A stretch of DNA of 5,887 nt from assembly GCA_002334915.1 (NCBI GenBank), contig DDCQ01000083.1, positions 1-5,887 of the forward strand, in the 5' to 3' direction. Shown here piece by piece: positions 1 through 5,848 of the stretch (the first letter of the stretch is position 1; each line of letters begins with the position of its first letter). A program made the translations under genes and the position numbers. The notes beneath the pieces were generated by a model, which saw only the letters and a list, made by a program, of their open reading frames with translations, was not told the origin of the DNA and did no database searches. The DNA comes from Porticoccaceae bacterium UBA2002. GTDB lineage: Bacteria > Pseudomonadota > Gammaproteobacteria > Pseudomonadales > Porticoccaceae.

Positions 1-86
1 TGGGGATAGCTGCTAACATCATTGACCAGACTGTACATCTGTGCCGCCGAATGCATGACCAGCGCCGAGCGCTTTACCGTTGCCAT
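1..86 (-). CDS. ratA: RatA / Coq10-like START-domain protein, N-terminal 28 codons only (cut by window edge)
   Basis: The minus strand from the ATG at 86-84 reads MATVKRSALVMHSAAQMYSL and then VNDVSSYP before the window ends. This matches the conserved start of RatA/Coq10-type SRPBCC proteins, in which a short strand with SALV is followed by S-A-x-Q-M-Y-x-L-V-N-D-V-x-S-Y-P. RatA of E. coli was described as a toxin that blocks 50S-30S subunit joining. Relatives are ubiquinone-binding Coq10 homologues, so the cellular role here is open. The gene overlaps the last 13 bp of the upstream transporter gene in a different frame, suggesting co-transcription and translational coupling. A GGGG run about 8 bases before the ATG is the only ribosome-site candidate. 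The neighbourhood fits, since smpB and ratA are classic divergent neighbours in gammaproteobacteria. The remaining roughly 115-120 codons lie outside the window. Confidence 0.85.
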   Translation of the reverse strand, partial: MATVKRSALVMHSAAQMYSLVNDVSSYP

Positions 87-1468
87 GGGCTGCCCCAGGA
101 GAAAAACTTGTCGTAGATACCCATCACAAATACCGCACCTATAGCCACAGGAGCAATATAGCGCAGGGTAAGCTGCCACAGCTGCATAACCCCTGGAGAG
201 GTACCAGCCATTTCGGCATCGACCAGCTCTTTCTTCATGGCATAGCCAACAAATAGAGCAATCAGCAGCCCCGAGATCGGCAGCATAATATTAGCGGTGA
301 GGAAATCTAAGAAGTCAAAGAAGGTAAATCCCGCCACTTTGTACTCGGACCAGAGATTAAACGATAGCACTGAGCCCAGACCCAGCACCCAGGCAAAACC
401 AGCCAGCAGCAGATTGGCGCGCACCCGACCCAGATTTTTGGTTTCAATCAACCAGGCCACACAGGGCTCAAGCAGGGAAATAGCCGAACTCCAGGCGGCT
501 ATAGACACCAGCATAAAAAAGATAGCGCCGATTAACAGGCCGCCAGGCATGCTGCCAAAGGCCACAGGCAAGCTGATAAACATCAGTCCGGGGCCGGCAC
601 TGGGCTCAATACCCTGGGTGGCAAAGACTATCGAAAAGATAATCAGACCGGAAATAATAGCCACAGAGCTATCGAAGAAGGCCACAATCAGAATGGTTTT
701 ACCTATATTGGCTTTCTGCGGCATATAGGCGCCGTAGGCCATAATGGCCCCCATACCAATACTCAGAGTAAAGAAGGCCTGCCCCATGGCTTCAAGTACG
801 CCGCGCCAACTCAGGGCATCGAGATTAAAATTAAACAGAAAGCCCCAGGCGGCGGCAAAGTTACCCTTAAAATAAGCAAAACCCAGCAGCACCAGCATCA
901 TAACGAACAGCAGTGGCATCAGAATCTCAACCGCCACCCCCAACCCTTTCTTGACGCCACCCACCACTACGCCGACACAGAGCAGCATAAATATCGACTG
1001 CCACATAATCAGACGACTGGGATCTGCCAGCAGGTTGCCAAATACTGCTGATGCCGACTCACCGTTAACACCGCGCAATTCGCCAGAGGCCACTTCAAAA
1101 ATATAATCCAGCGCCCATCCGGCAATCACCGCATAAAAGCTGAGAATAAGCATACCCGCAGCCACACCCAGCCAGCCCACATGCCGCCACAGCGGGTTGG
1201 CATTGCTCAGTTCGACACCATCGCGCATGGAGTTGATCGGACTCTTGCCGCCACTGCGCCCAATCAGTACCTCGGCCATCATAACCGGCACACCAATCAG
1301 CAGAATACAGCCGAGGTAGACCAGCACAAAGGCACCTCCACCATTGCTGCCGGCAACATAGGGAAACTTCCACATATTACCCAGACCAACAGCAGACCCG
1401 GTAGCCGCCATAATAAAAGTCCAGCGGCTGGCCCAGGCACCATGCATGCCTTTTTGTTGTAGCGCCAT
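74..1468 (-). CDS. Sodium-dependent transporter, NSS/SNF family (LeuT-like fold), 11 membrane helices
   Basis: This inner-membrane sodium symporter has 464 residues, normal for bacterial NSS members; the substrate is probably an amino acid or related amine but cannot be read from the sequence. Helix 1 (about 17-38) carries the unwound GSAVGLGN motif followed by WKFP. By alignment to LeuT from memory, G24, A26, V27 and N31 fall on sodium-site positions, and K34 replaces the extracellular-gate arginine. Helix 3 has the SFY motif (Y112, the LeuT Tyr108 position). Helix 6 has FFTLSIGMG (F233 and T234, the LeuT Phe253 and Thr254 positions). Helix 8 has A324, S327 and S328 at the Na2 site. D266 in helix 7 appears to sit where LeuT has Asn286. 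I count 11 helices, the last at about 434-455, as in many bacterial members. The ATG at 1468 is preceded by GGAG (1476-1479) with 7-base spacing. The gene is divergent from smpB and overlaps ratA downstream. Confidence 0.95.
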   Translation of the reverse strand: MALQQKGMHGAWASRWTFIMAATGSAVGLGNMWKFPYVAGSNGGGAFVLVYLGCILLIGVPVMMAEVLIGRSGGKSPINSMRDGVELSNANPLWRHVGWLGVAAGMLILSFYAVIAGWALDYIFEVASGELRGVNGESASAVFGNLLADPSRLIMWQSIFMLLCVGVVVGGVKKGLGVAVEILMPLLFVMMLVLLGFAYFKGNFAAAWGFLFNFNLDALSWRGVLEAMGQAFFTLSIGMGAIMAYGAYMPQKANIGKTILIVAFFDSSVAIISGLIIFSIVFATQGIEPSAGPGLMFISLPVAFGSMPGGLLIGAIFFMLVSIAAWSSAISLLEPCVAWLIETKNLGRVRANLLLAGFAWVLGLGSVLSFNLWSEYKVAGFTFFDFLDFLTANIMLPISGLLIALFVGYAMKKELVDAEMAGTSPGVMQLWQLTLRYIAPVAIGAVFVMGIYDKFFSWGSPWQR

Positions 1469-1490
1469 ATTACTGCTCCATTTTTGTTAG

Positions 1491-1517
1491 GCGGGATTGT
1501 AACCCACAATAGCCCGC
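1491..1517. promoter_or_regulatory. Inverted repeat upstream of the transporter gene (operator or leader hairpin)
   Basis: GCGGGATTGT (1491-1500) is followed by a 5-base loop AACCC. The matching arm is ACAAT (1506-1510) and CCCGC (1513-1517), interrupted by a 2-base AG bulge. All ten arm pairs are complementary. No T-run follows on either strand, so it is not a standard intrinsic terminator. It lies 23 bp upstream of the transporter start and overlaps the best -10 candidate for that gene, which suggests an operator; if transcription starts further upstream it would be a leader hairpin. Confidence 0.5.
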
Positions 1518-1524
1518 TAGCGAA
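1496..1524 (-). promoter_or_regulatory. Candidate sigma-70 promoter of the transporter gene
   Basis: On the minus strand, TACAAT (1501-1496, five of six consensus bases) is preceded at 17 bp by a weak -35, TTCGCT (1524-1519, three of six). A start near 1489 would give a leader of about 20 bases holding the GGAG ribosome site. The -10 lies inside the inverted repeat at 1491-1517. The poor -35 keeps confidence low and would suit an activated promoter. Confidence 0.3.
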
Positions 1525-1560
1525 TAACCGATCTTATTGATCAGCGCGCATGAATAACAT

Positions 1561-1588
1561 AGGACAATTTCTGTGCCCCACGTATAAT
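1561..1588 (+). promoter_or_regulatory. Sigma-70 promoter of smpB, placing the RNA start at the start codon
   Basis: A perfect TATAAT (1583-1588) is preceded at 16 bp by AGGACA (1561-1566, four of six matches to TTGACA). The usual initiation distance puts the first transcribed base close to 1595, which is the A of the smpB ATG. The predicted mRNA would therefore have almost no leader, in line with the missing Shine-Dalgarno sequence. Confidence 0.55.
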
Positions 1589-1594
1589 CTGCCT

Positions 1595-2071
1595 ATGAGC
1601 AAAAAGAAGCCAAAACAGCAATCCAACACCATTGCACTGAACCGCAAGGTCAAGCACGACTACTTTATCGAAGAAACATTCGAGGCAGGCATATCCCTGA
1701 TGGGATGGGAAGTTAAAAGCCTGAGGGAGAGCAGGGTAAATCTGACAGATACCTATGTCTTTCTGAAGAATGGTGAGGCTTTTTTAATTGGCACTAATAT
1801 TTCGCCCCTGCCCTCGGCGTCGACCCATTATGTGACTGAGCCAACCCGCACCAGAAAACTGCTGCTCAACCATCGCGAGCTTAAAAAGCTTGAGGACGGC
1901 GTTAACCAGAAAGGTCATACCTGCGTGTGCACGGCACTTTACTGGAAGGGTCATCTGATTAAATGCGAGATAGCACTGGCCAAAGGCAAGGCTGCCTACG
2001 ACAAACGCAACGATGACAAAGACCGCGACTGGAGCCGACAGAAGCAGCGCCTAATGCGTCACTCCTCGTAG
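1595..2071 (+). CDS. smpB: SsrA-binding protein SmpB (trans-translation)
   Basis: SmpB binds tmRNA (SsrA) and delivers it with EF-Tu to ribosomes stalled on non-stop mRNAs, so that the nascent peptide is tagged for degradation and the ribosome released. From the ATG at 1595 the product is 158 residues, the usual length. Recognisable blocks in order are [13 protein letters not shown] (21-33) and GWEVKSLR (37-44) of the OB-fold core, then [10 protein letters not shown] (82-91), GKAAYDKR (131-138) and the basic tail [11 protein letters not shown] (145-155) that enters the empty mRNA channel. An in-frame ATG at 1550 would add 15 residues that I do not recognise in other SmpB proteins. It is rejected because the TATAAT promoter lies downstream of it and it has no ribosome site. 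The chosen ATG also lacks a Shine-Dalgarno, which suggests leaderless translation. The gene ends 12 bp before the convergent AsmA-like gene. No tmRNA gene is seen in the window. Confidence 0.96.
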   Translation: MSKKKPKQQSNTIALNRKVKHDYFIEETFEAGISLMGWEVKSLRESRVNLTDTYVFLKNGEAFLIGTNISPLPSASTHYVTEPTRTRKLLLNHRELKKLEDGVNQKGHTCVCTALYWKGHLIKCEIALAKGKAAYDKRNDDKDRDWSRQKQRLMRHSS

Positions 2072-2083
2072 ACTGGCCAGCAC

Positions 2084-2797
2084 TTACTTTTTAAATAGAT
2101 CTTTTATCTTGCTGACTTTGTCTTTGATCTGAGCTTCCAGCTTGTCGCCTGTATCTTTGATTGACCCAGATTCCAGTGCAACCTGAGTAGCGCTTCGGGA
2201 AATAGCGGCAATAATCGCGGCACCAGCTTCGGCCATCGAAATCCCCTGCCCCTCTTCGCCAAGATTGCTCAGATGTATTTCCGGCAGGGGCAGGTCCAGA
2301 GTTTTTGAACCCAGCAGGCCGTAGCGCAATTTTCCATCTGTGATCAACACATCGCGAATAATAATATTCTTGGTAGCCTGATCACTGTTATCCTCAGTAT
2401 CAGCCGGACCGAGATAGCCGGCAATATTCTGCTGCAGGCGATCCAGATTACTGCCCCCCGAGCCGCGCTCTAAGGTGACCTGCGGCGCCATAATTGTCAG
2501 GCTTTCCAGCACAATAATATCCGTCGCCAGAGAATCCTGATCCAGCTTAAAACGAATTTCGCCCAGCGAGAATGCCTCTTCAGTATCAAACCCCTGGGGG
2601 TTGCCAATATGCAAACCCTTAAAACTACCCTGGCCTGACAGCAGCGATATTTTGGCACTGTGCAGGGTCACCGATGACTGGGTCATTTCAGGCCCCAGGG
2701 TTTCCACCAGTGTTTTCAGGCCGCTGCCTAAATTTAGTACCAGCAGGGCGGCAAGTACTAAAATTAGCGCGGCGGATATTTTTACTAGTCTGGACAT
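2084..2797 (-). CDS. Short AsmA-like membrane-anchored envelope protein
   Basis: The product has 237 residues and no enzymatic motif. Residues 5-25 form a hydrophobic signal-anchor, so the rest probably lies in the periplasm. The body resembles the N-terminal repeat of AsmA/DUF748-type proteins: GSFKGLHIGNPQGF (57-70), then FSLGEIRFKLDQDSL (76-90), alternating strands with ...LESLTIMAPQVTLE (97-110) and GGSNLDRLQQNI (114-125), and a later DGKLRYG strand (154-160). The C-terminus (about 213-237) is a lysine-rich amphipathic helix. Full AsmA proteins are several times longer and are linked to outer-membrane lipid transport and assembly; this one has only a small part, so its role is unknown. 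The start at 2797 has AAGGA (2809-2805) at 7-base spacing. An upstream in-frame ATG at 2833 overlaps the predicted -10 box and is rejected. The gene is divergent from cysZ and convergent with smpB. Confidence 0.8.
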   Translation of the reverse strand: MSRLVKISAALILVLAALLVLNLGSGLKTLVETLGPEMTQSSVTLHSAKISLLSGQGSFKGLHIGNPQGFDTEEAFSLGEIRFKLDQDSLATDIIVLESLTIMAPQVTLERGSGGSNLDRLQQNIAGYLGPADTEDNSDQATKNIIIRDVLITDGKLRYGLLGSKTLDLPLPEIHLSNLGEEGQGISMAEAGAAIIAAISRSATQVALESGSIKDTGDKLEAQIKDKVSKIKDLFKK

Positions 2798-2828
2798 CTG
2801 TTTATCCTTAAAAAGTGTCTGTTTAAAA

Positions 2829-2857
2829 AGCATAGATGCTATTCTTAGTTGTGTAAA
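2829..2857 (-). promoter_or_regulatory. Sigma-70 promoter of the AsmA-like gene
   Basis: On the minus strand, TTTACA (2857-2852, five of six) and TATGCT (2834-2829, four of six) are separated by exactly 17 bp. A start near 2822 gives a leader of about 25 bases containing the AAGGA ribosome site, which supports the start codon at 2797 and excludes the ATG at 2833. Confidence 0.5.
2837..2845 (+). promoter_or_regulatory. Possible extended -10 promoter of cysZ
   Basis: TGCTATTCT fits the extended -10 pattern TGnTAnnnT, with no good -35 partner. The start would be near 2852, giving a leader of about 25 bases. It lies between the -35 and -10 elements of the divergent AsmA-like promoter, so the two could not be occupied at once. 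Confidence 0.25.
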
Positions 2858-2877
2858 AATAACCGCGCAATACAGCT

Positions 2878-3642
2878 ATGAACAACAACAGTCTCGGCAC
2901 AGCTCTCTCCGGCCCCTCATTGATTTTGCAGGGTGCCAAATTGCTCTGGCACCCAAAGATTCGCTGGCTGGTATTGCTGCCACTGCTGATTAATATAGTC
3001 CTGTTTTCGACTCTGACTGTTGCCGCTGGCCAATGGCTGGGAGGCTGGCTGGATCTTATGGTCAACGCTGTGCCAGATTGGCTGCACTGGCTGGCATGGA
3101 TTGTCTGGCTGCTGTTTTCGATCCTTGCGCTGGTCATCTACGCTTTCAGCTTTACCCTTTTCGCCAACCTGATTGGCTCGCCCTTTTATGGCCTGATTGC
3201 CGAGCGAGTGATTATTTTGCAGGGGGCCGGCTCAGATGCCGATGCCAGTGCGGGGTCTTCTATGCTTGGGATTGCCTGGCAGAGTTTTATACGCCAGCTG
3301 CAGCTGCTGGCTTATTTTATTCCTCGAACCATTGGCATTGCTCTGCTGACTCTGTTGGTTAGCTTTATTCCACTGCTCAATCTGTTGGCGCCGGCAATTG
3401 CCGGATGCTGGGCCGCCTGGTCACTGGCGATCCAGTATCTGGATTATCCAGCGGATATTGATGGGGTGTCTTTTAAGCAGCTGATTGATCAAGCCGGACA
3501 CAACAGATGGTCGGCTATGGGATTTGGCTTTGCGGCACTGGGTGCTTCGGCCATACCTGTGCTCAATCTGCTGGCCTTGCCGGCAGCGGTGGTGGGTGGC
3601 ACGTTACTCTGGTGCCAGACCTACAAAACGCCTGACAACTAG
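2878..3642 (+). CDS. cysZ: CysZ-type sulfate permease (EI24 family)
   Basis: CysZ is an inner-membrane protein that brings sulfate into the cell for assimilatory reduction and cysteine synthesis. The 254 residues match E. coli CysZ in length and in several blocks: [20 protein letters not shown] (18-37), VPDWLHWL (65-72), [15 protein letters not shown] (95-109), IPR (148-150), AIQYLDYP (184-191) and [17 protein letters not shown] (226-242). Hydrophobic segments lie at about 30-53, 70-100, 150-185 and 213-245; the first and last long ones span the membrane and the middle ones include hemi-penetrating helices in known CysZ structures. The ATG at 2878 gives the expected N-terminus but has no visible Shine-Dalgarno. 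No other cys gene is in the window, so the gene stands alone. Its stop overlaps that of convergent rhlB by 4 bp. Confidence 0.92.
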   Translation: MNNNSLGTALSGPSLILQGAKLLWHPKIRWLVLLPLLINIVLFSTLTVAAGQWLGGWLDLMVNAVPDWLHWLAWIVWLLFSILALVIYAFSFTLFANLIGSPFYGLIAERVIILQGAGSDADASAGSSMLGIAWQSFIRQLQLLAYFIPRTIGIALLTLLVSFIPLLNLLAPAIAGCWAAWSLAIQYLDYPADIDGVSFKQLIDQAGHNRWSAMGFGFAALGASAIPVLNLLALPAAVVGGTLLWCQTYKTPDN

Positions 3643-4973
3643 GCGTCTTGCTCTTGCAGCAGATGCTCTTCTGGCATGGTGCAGGCCAGTTTCATATCCA
3701 GCAATTTTTCGATGGGCTCTAGCAGGAAGGCATCGTCTTCACAGGCAAAGCTGATGGATGTACCGGTTTTGCCTGCACGACCAGTGCGACCAATACGGTG
3801 CACATAGTCCTCGGGCTCTTCCGGCAGGGTGTAATTGATTACATGACTGATGCCATCCACATGGATGCCACGACCAGCTACATCTGTGGCTACCATAACT
3901 TTCAGTGCGCCAGATTTAAATAATTCCAGGGCCTTCATGCGGCGATTTTGCGGCACATCACCTGATAGCAATCCGGCCTTAAAGCCTTTTTTCTTGAGCT
4001 TCTCATGGAGGTTGCGGCAGATATCACGGCGGTTGGCAAAAACCATCACACTGTCGACATCATCATTGACCAAAATATTATTTAGCAGGGCAAATTTTTC
4101 GCTGGCGGTGGTGATATAAATCTTCTGATCTACTGTGTCTGTGGCCACGCGCTCGGCACCGATTTCAATGGTAATCGGGTTATCGGTCCAGGTCTCGGAC
4201 AGTCGCAATACTTCCGGGGTAAAGGTCGCAGAGAACAGCAGTGTCTGACGTTCTTCGCGCTTTGGCGTCAGGCGCACCAGACGGCGTACCTGAGGAATAA
4301 AGCCCATATCCAGCATGCGGTCTGCTTCATCAATAACCAGCACCTCAACCTGATCCAGATACAGATCGCGGTTGTTGGCAAAGTCCAGCAGTCGCCCCGG
4401 GGTGCCCACCAAAATATCACAGTGAGACTTCTGCATTTTCTGCAGCTGCTTACCGTAGTCCATACCACCCACCAGGCAGTGCACATTGAGATCTGTATGC
4501 TTTAGCAGTTGGGTTGCGTCGTCGGCAATCTGAATCGCCAATTCGCGGGTCGGCGCCATAATCAGTGATCGTGCCTCGCCCATATAGCGTTCGTCTTGAA
4601 TAGGGTGCTTTATCAGATCGGTAATAATGCTAATCAGAAAGGCTGCGGTTTTTCCTGTGCCGGTCTGCGCCTTACCCACCATGTCATGGCCATTTAGGCT
4701 AAGGGGTAACGAAGTAGCCTGAATAGGTGTGCAGTAGTGAAAACCCGTGTCTTGGATACCGCGCATCAATGTTAGTGGTAAATCAAAGTCATGAAAGCGA
4801 GTCTTGCCCTCTTCCTCTGGCACCACAAACTGGGAGATATCCCAGCTTTTGCTCGCGCTTTTGCTCGCGCTTTTGGCGCCACTCCTTTTGCGGGGAGCTC
4901 GCTTAGCTTTGGGTTTCTCGGCCGCTGTATCAGCTGGAGCCGCAGTTTCTGTAGAAGCAGTATCGTCAGTCAA
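3639..4973 (-). CDS. rhlB: DEAD-box ATP-dependent RNA helicase RhlB
   Basis: RhlB unwinds RNA using ATP and in gammaproteobacteria can partner RNase E or PNPase in mRNA decay. The 444 residues hold every DEAD-box motif: Q-motif GFHYCTPIQ (77-85), motif I AQTGTGKT (102-109), Ia PTRELAIQ (141-148), GG (169-170), Ib TPGR (191-194), II DEAD (215-218), III SAT (248-250), IV MVFANRR (310-316), [12 protein letters not shown] (361-371) and [12 protein letters not shown] (392-401). [26 protein letters not shown] and VGGMD match the Pseudomonas-type RhlB; RhlE or SrmB are less likely. Residues 1-44 are a basic, low-complexity Lys/Ser/Ala/Arg extension, probably RNA-binding. The start is a TTG at 4973; an in-frame TGA lies four codons upstream with no ATG between, and no Shine-Dalgarno is visible. 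Later GTG codons (residues 50-51) would remove part of the conserved [12 protein letters not shown] block. The gene ends over cysZ. Confidence 0.93.
   Translation of the reverse strand: MTDDTASTETAAPADTAAEKPKAKRAPRKRSGAKSASKSASKSWDISQFVVPEEEGKTRFHDFDLPLTLMRGIQDTGFHYCTPIQATSLPLSLNGHDMVGKAQTGTGKTAAFLISIITDLIKHPIQDERYMGEARSLIMAPTRELAIQIADDATQLLKHTDLNVHCLVGGMDYGKQLQKMQKSHCDILVGTPGRLLDFANNRDLYLDQVEVLVIDEADRMLDMGFIPQVRRLVRLTPKREERQTLLFSATFTPEVLRLSETWTDNPITIEIGAERVATDTVDQKIYITTASEKFALLNNILVNDDVDSVMVFANRRDICRNLHEKLKKKGFKAGLLSGDVPQNRRMKALELFKSGALKVMVATDVAGRGIHVDGISHVINYTLPEEPEDYVHRIGRTGRAGKTGTSISFACEDDAFLLEPIEKLLDMKLACTMPEEHLLQEQDA
4845..4874. repeat. 12-bp in-frame tandem repeat in the rhlB N-terminal extension
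   Basis: The unit GCTTTTGCTCGC occurs twice in perfect tandem (4845-4856 and 4857-4868), followed by a half unit GCTTTT (4869-4874). On the coding strand it encodes Ala-Ser-Lys-Ser repeats at about residues 34-43 of RhlB. Being 12 bp, changes in copy number would keep the frame. Confidence 0.8.
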
Positions 4974-4977
4974 AATA

Positions 4978-4996
4978 ATTAGTCACAGTGATTAAT
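4978..4996. promoter_or_regulatory. 19-bp palindrome just upstream of the rhlB start
   Basis: ATTAGTCACAGTGATTAAT is symmetric around A4987, with eight of nine arm positions paired (mismatch 4982/4992). It ends 4 bp before the TTG start codon of rhlB. With only one base at its centre it would form a poor RNA hairpin, so a dimeric DNA-binding protein site over the initiation region is more likely. I do not recognise the regulator. Confidence 0.4.
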
Positions 4997-5012
4997 GGTC
5001 GATTATGTGGGC

Positions 5013-5022
5013 AGGTATACCT
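5013..5022. repeat. 10-bp perfect palindrome in the rhlB upstream region
   Basis: AGGTATACCT is a perfect palindrome about 40 bp upstream of the rhlB start codon and 16 bp from the 19-bp palindrome. It could be a second protein site or chance; arm pairing does not extend beyond 10 bp. Confidence 0.25.
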
Positions 5023-5098
5023 TGTGGGGCACAGGCCTAGCCGTGATTGGCGCGGAGTGTAGCAGAATTGTCAATAACCCGCTGAAAAGAATATATTT

Positions 5099-5152
5099 CC
5101 CTTGACTGGGATAATTCCCTCGCATAGCCCAATGCCCTCGACTGAAACAGTG
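5099..5152. repeat. Weak 18-bp-phased triple repeat between the doxX and rhlB genes
   Basis: CCCTTG at 5099, CCCTCG at 5117 and CCCTCG at 5135 begin three consecutive 18-bp stretches. The first and third share CCCT[T/C]GACTG and match at 12 of 18 positions; the other pairs match at 10-11. It lies downstream of the doxX stop and 126-179 bp upstream of rhlB. It may be a decayed repeat, spaced protein sites or chance. Confidence 0.2.
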
Positions 5153-5176
5153 CCGTTAATCAACAGCAGCAGCCAG

Positions 5177-5815
5177 CTATCTCAGATATCTGGCAATCCA
5201 GTAATCTGCGCTGACCCAGCGCCCGGCGCCAGTAAATAGCAGACTCAGCAGCATAATCAGATAGGTGGCAGCGAATTCAATGCCATTATTGAGTACTACA
5301 AAACTGCCTCTGTCAGTCAGCCAGCTATAGTTACCGTGGCGACGCAACAGGGTTTTTGCCGCTGCTAGCCGCTGCCCTACTTCCTCAGAATTTTGCAGGC
5401 TTCTCTCAGCCGCCGGAATACCCACTGCGGCCAACACTGTTGCCGTACTTGTCTGGGGATCTCCCGGGGCTATGGCAAACCAGCCATTCTCCCAGTGGGT
5501 AGTACCGGCAGCCACCAACATGGTGATAATCAATGGCAGCACAAACAGGCGTGTCGCCAGACCAACTAGTAACGCAAAACCGCCAAATAACTCGGCGCTG
5601 GCCGCCAGAAATACCATAAGCCGCGGCATGGGTAAGCCCAGACCCCAGTCAGGGTTGCCAAACCAGGCAACCATATCGTCAAAATTGACAAACTTATGGG
5701 CGCCGACGGCGATAAAAACAGGCGCCAGGTAGAGTCTCAGGGCCAGGGGCCCCAGCCAGTCGAGATGTTTTAATTTACTGATAAACAGATTGAATAAGCT
5801 GACTAGTCCCTGCAT
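5177..5815 (-). CDS. DoxX-family membrane protein, long-loop (HvfX-like) type
   Basis: The 212-residue product has four predicted membrane helices at about 22-42, 65-85, 87-105 and 177-197. The N-terminal part is a typical DoxX core: LALRLYLAPVFIAVGAHKF (24-42) and then ASAELFGGFALLVGLATRL (72-90). Minimal DoxX proteins run about 130-150 residues; this one carries a soluble stretch of about 70 residues (106-175) between helices 3 and 4 with HWENGWFAIA (107-116), RRHGNYSWLTDRGSFVVLNN (158-177) and GIEFAATY (178-185). From memory, the HW-NGW and HGNY-WLT/FV-LNNGIEFAATY pattern marks DoxX members encoded last in HvfABC/bufferin-type copper-binding RiPP clusters (HvfX). That subgroup call is inference and the biochemical role is unproven. 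The ATG at 5815 has a strong AAGGAG (5828-5823) at 7-base spacing and an in-frame TAA just upstream. I see no convincing terminator after it. Confidence 0.88.
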   Translation of the reverse strand: MQGLVSLFNLFISKLKHLDWLGPLALRLYLAPVFIAVGAHKFVNFDDMVAWFGNPDWGLGLPMPRLMVFLAASAELFGGFALLVGLATRLFVLPLIITMLVAAGTTHWENGWFAIAPGDPQTSTATVLAAVGIPAAERSLQNSEEVGQRLAAAKTLLRRHGNYSWLTDRGSFVVLNNGIEFAATYLIMLLSLLFTGAGRWVSADYWIARYLR

Positions 5816-5848
5816 TGGTGCTCTCCTTGGTTAATAATCCACGGCGAT

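Noticed and set aside
1..86. A RatA/RatB toxin-antitoxin module
   Set aside because: Only 28 codons of ratA are present and no antitoxin is visible. RatA-like proteins are widely conserved Coq10-type proteins, so a toxin system cannot be claimed from this window.
297..728. Plus-strand open frame of 143 codons inside the transporter gene
   Set aside because: It is antisense to a confidently identified membrane protein, and its Ser/Pro/Lys-rich product has no recognisable fold.
1550..1594. Longer smpB start at the ATG at 1550
   Set aside because: The extra 15 residues are not part of the SmpB family as I know it, the ATG has no ribosome site, and a perfect TATAAT lies downstream of it.
1469..1594. 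A tmRNA (ssrA) or other RNA gene next to smpB
   Set aside because: The 126-bp gap is too short for tmRNA and contains no tRNA-like end or other RNA family signature.
2072..2083. Terminator between smpB and the AsmA-like gene at the palindrome CTGGCCAG (2073-2080)
   Set aside because: The 8-bp palindrome has no loop and cannot form a stable hairpin; it also overlaps a gap of only 12 bp.
2798..2833. Longer start for the AsmA-like gene at the ATG at 2833
   Set aside because: The ATG overlaps the predicted -10 box, so it would not be transcribed, whereas the ATG at 2797 has AAGGA at ideal spacing.
2601..2993. Plus-strand open frame of 130 codons crossing the AsmA-like gene and the start of cysZ
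   Set aside because: It overlaps two better-supported genes and the promoter region between them, and its product shows no family features.
2823..3137. Minus-strand open frame of 104 codons over the start of cysZ
   Set aside because: It is a shadow of cysZ; its sequence shows no recognisable features.
5056..5074. Perfect TTGACA (5074-5069, minus strand) as the -35 of an rhlB promoter
   Set aside because: No -10 box lies at 16-18 bp; the nearest, TACACT in an extended TGC context, is only 7 bp away. The two cannot form one standard promoter.
5099..5176. Intrinsic terminator after the doxX gene
   Set aside because: Only 4-bp stems (ACTG/CAGT and GGGA/TCCC) are visible and neither is followed by a U-run.
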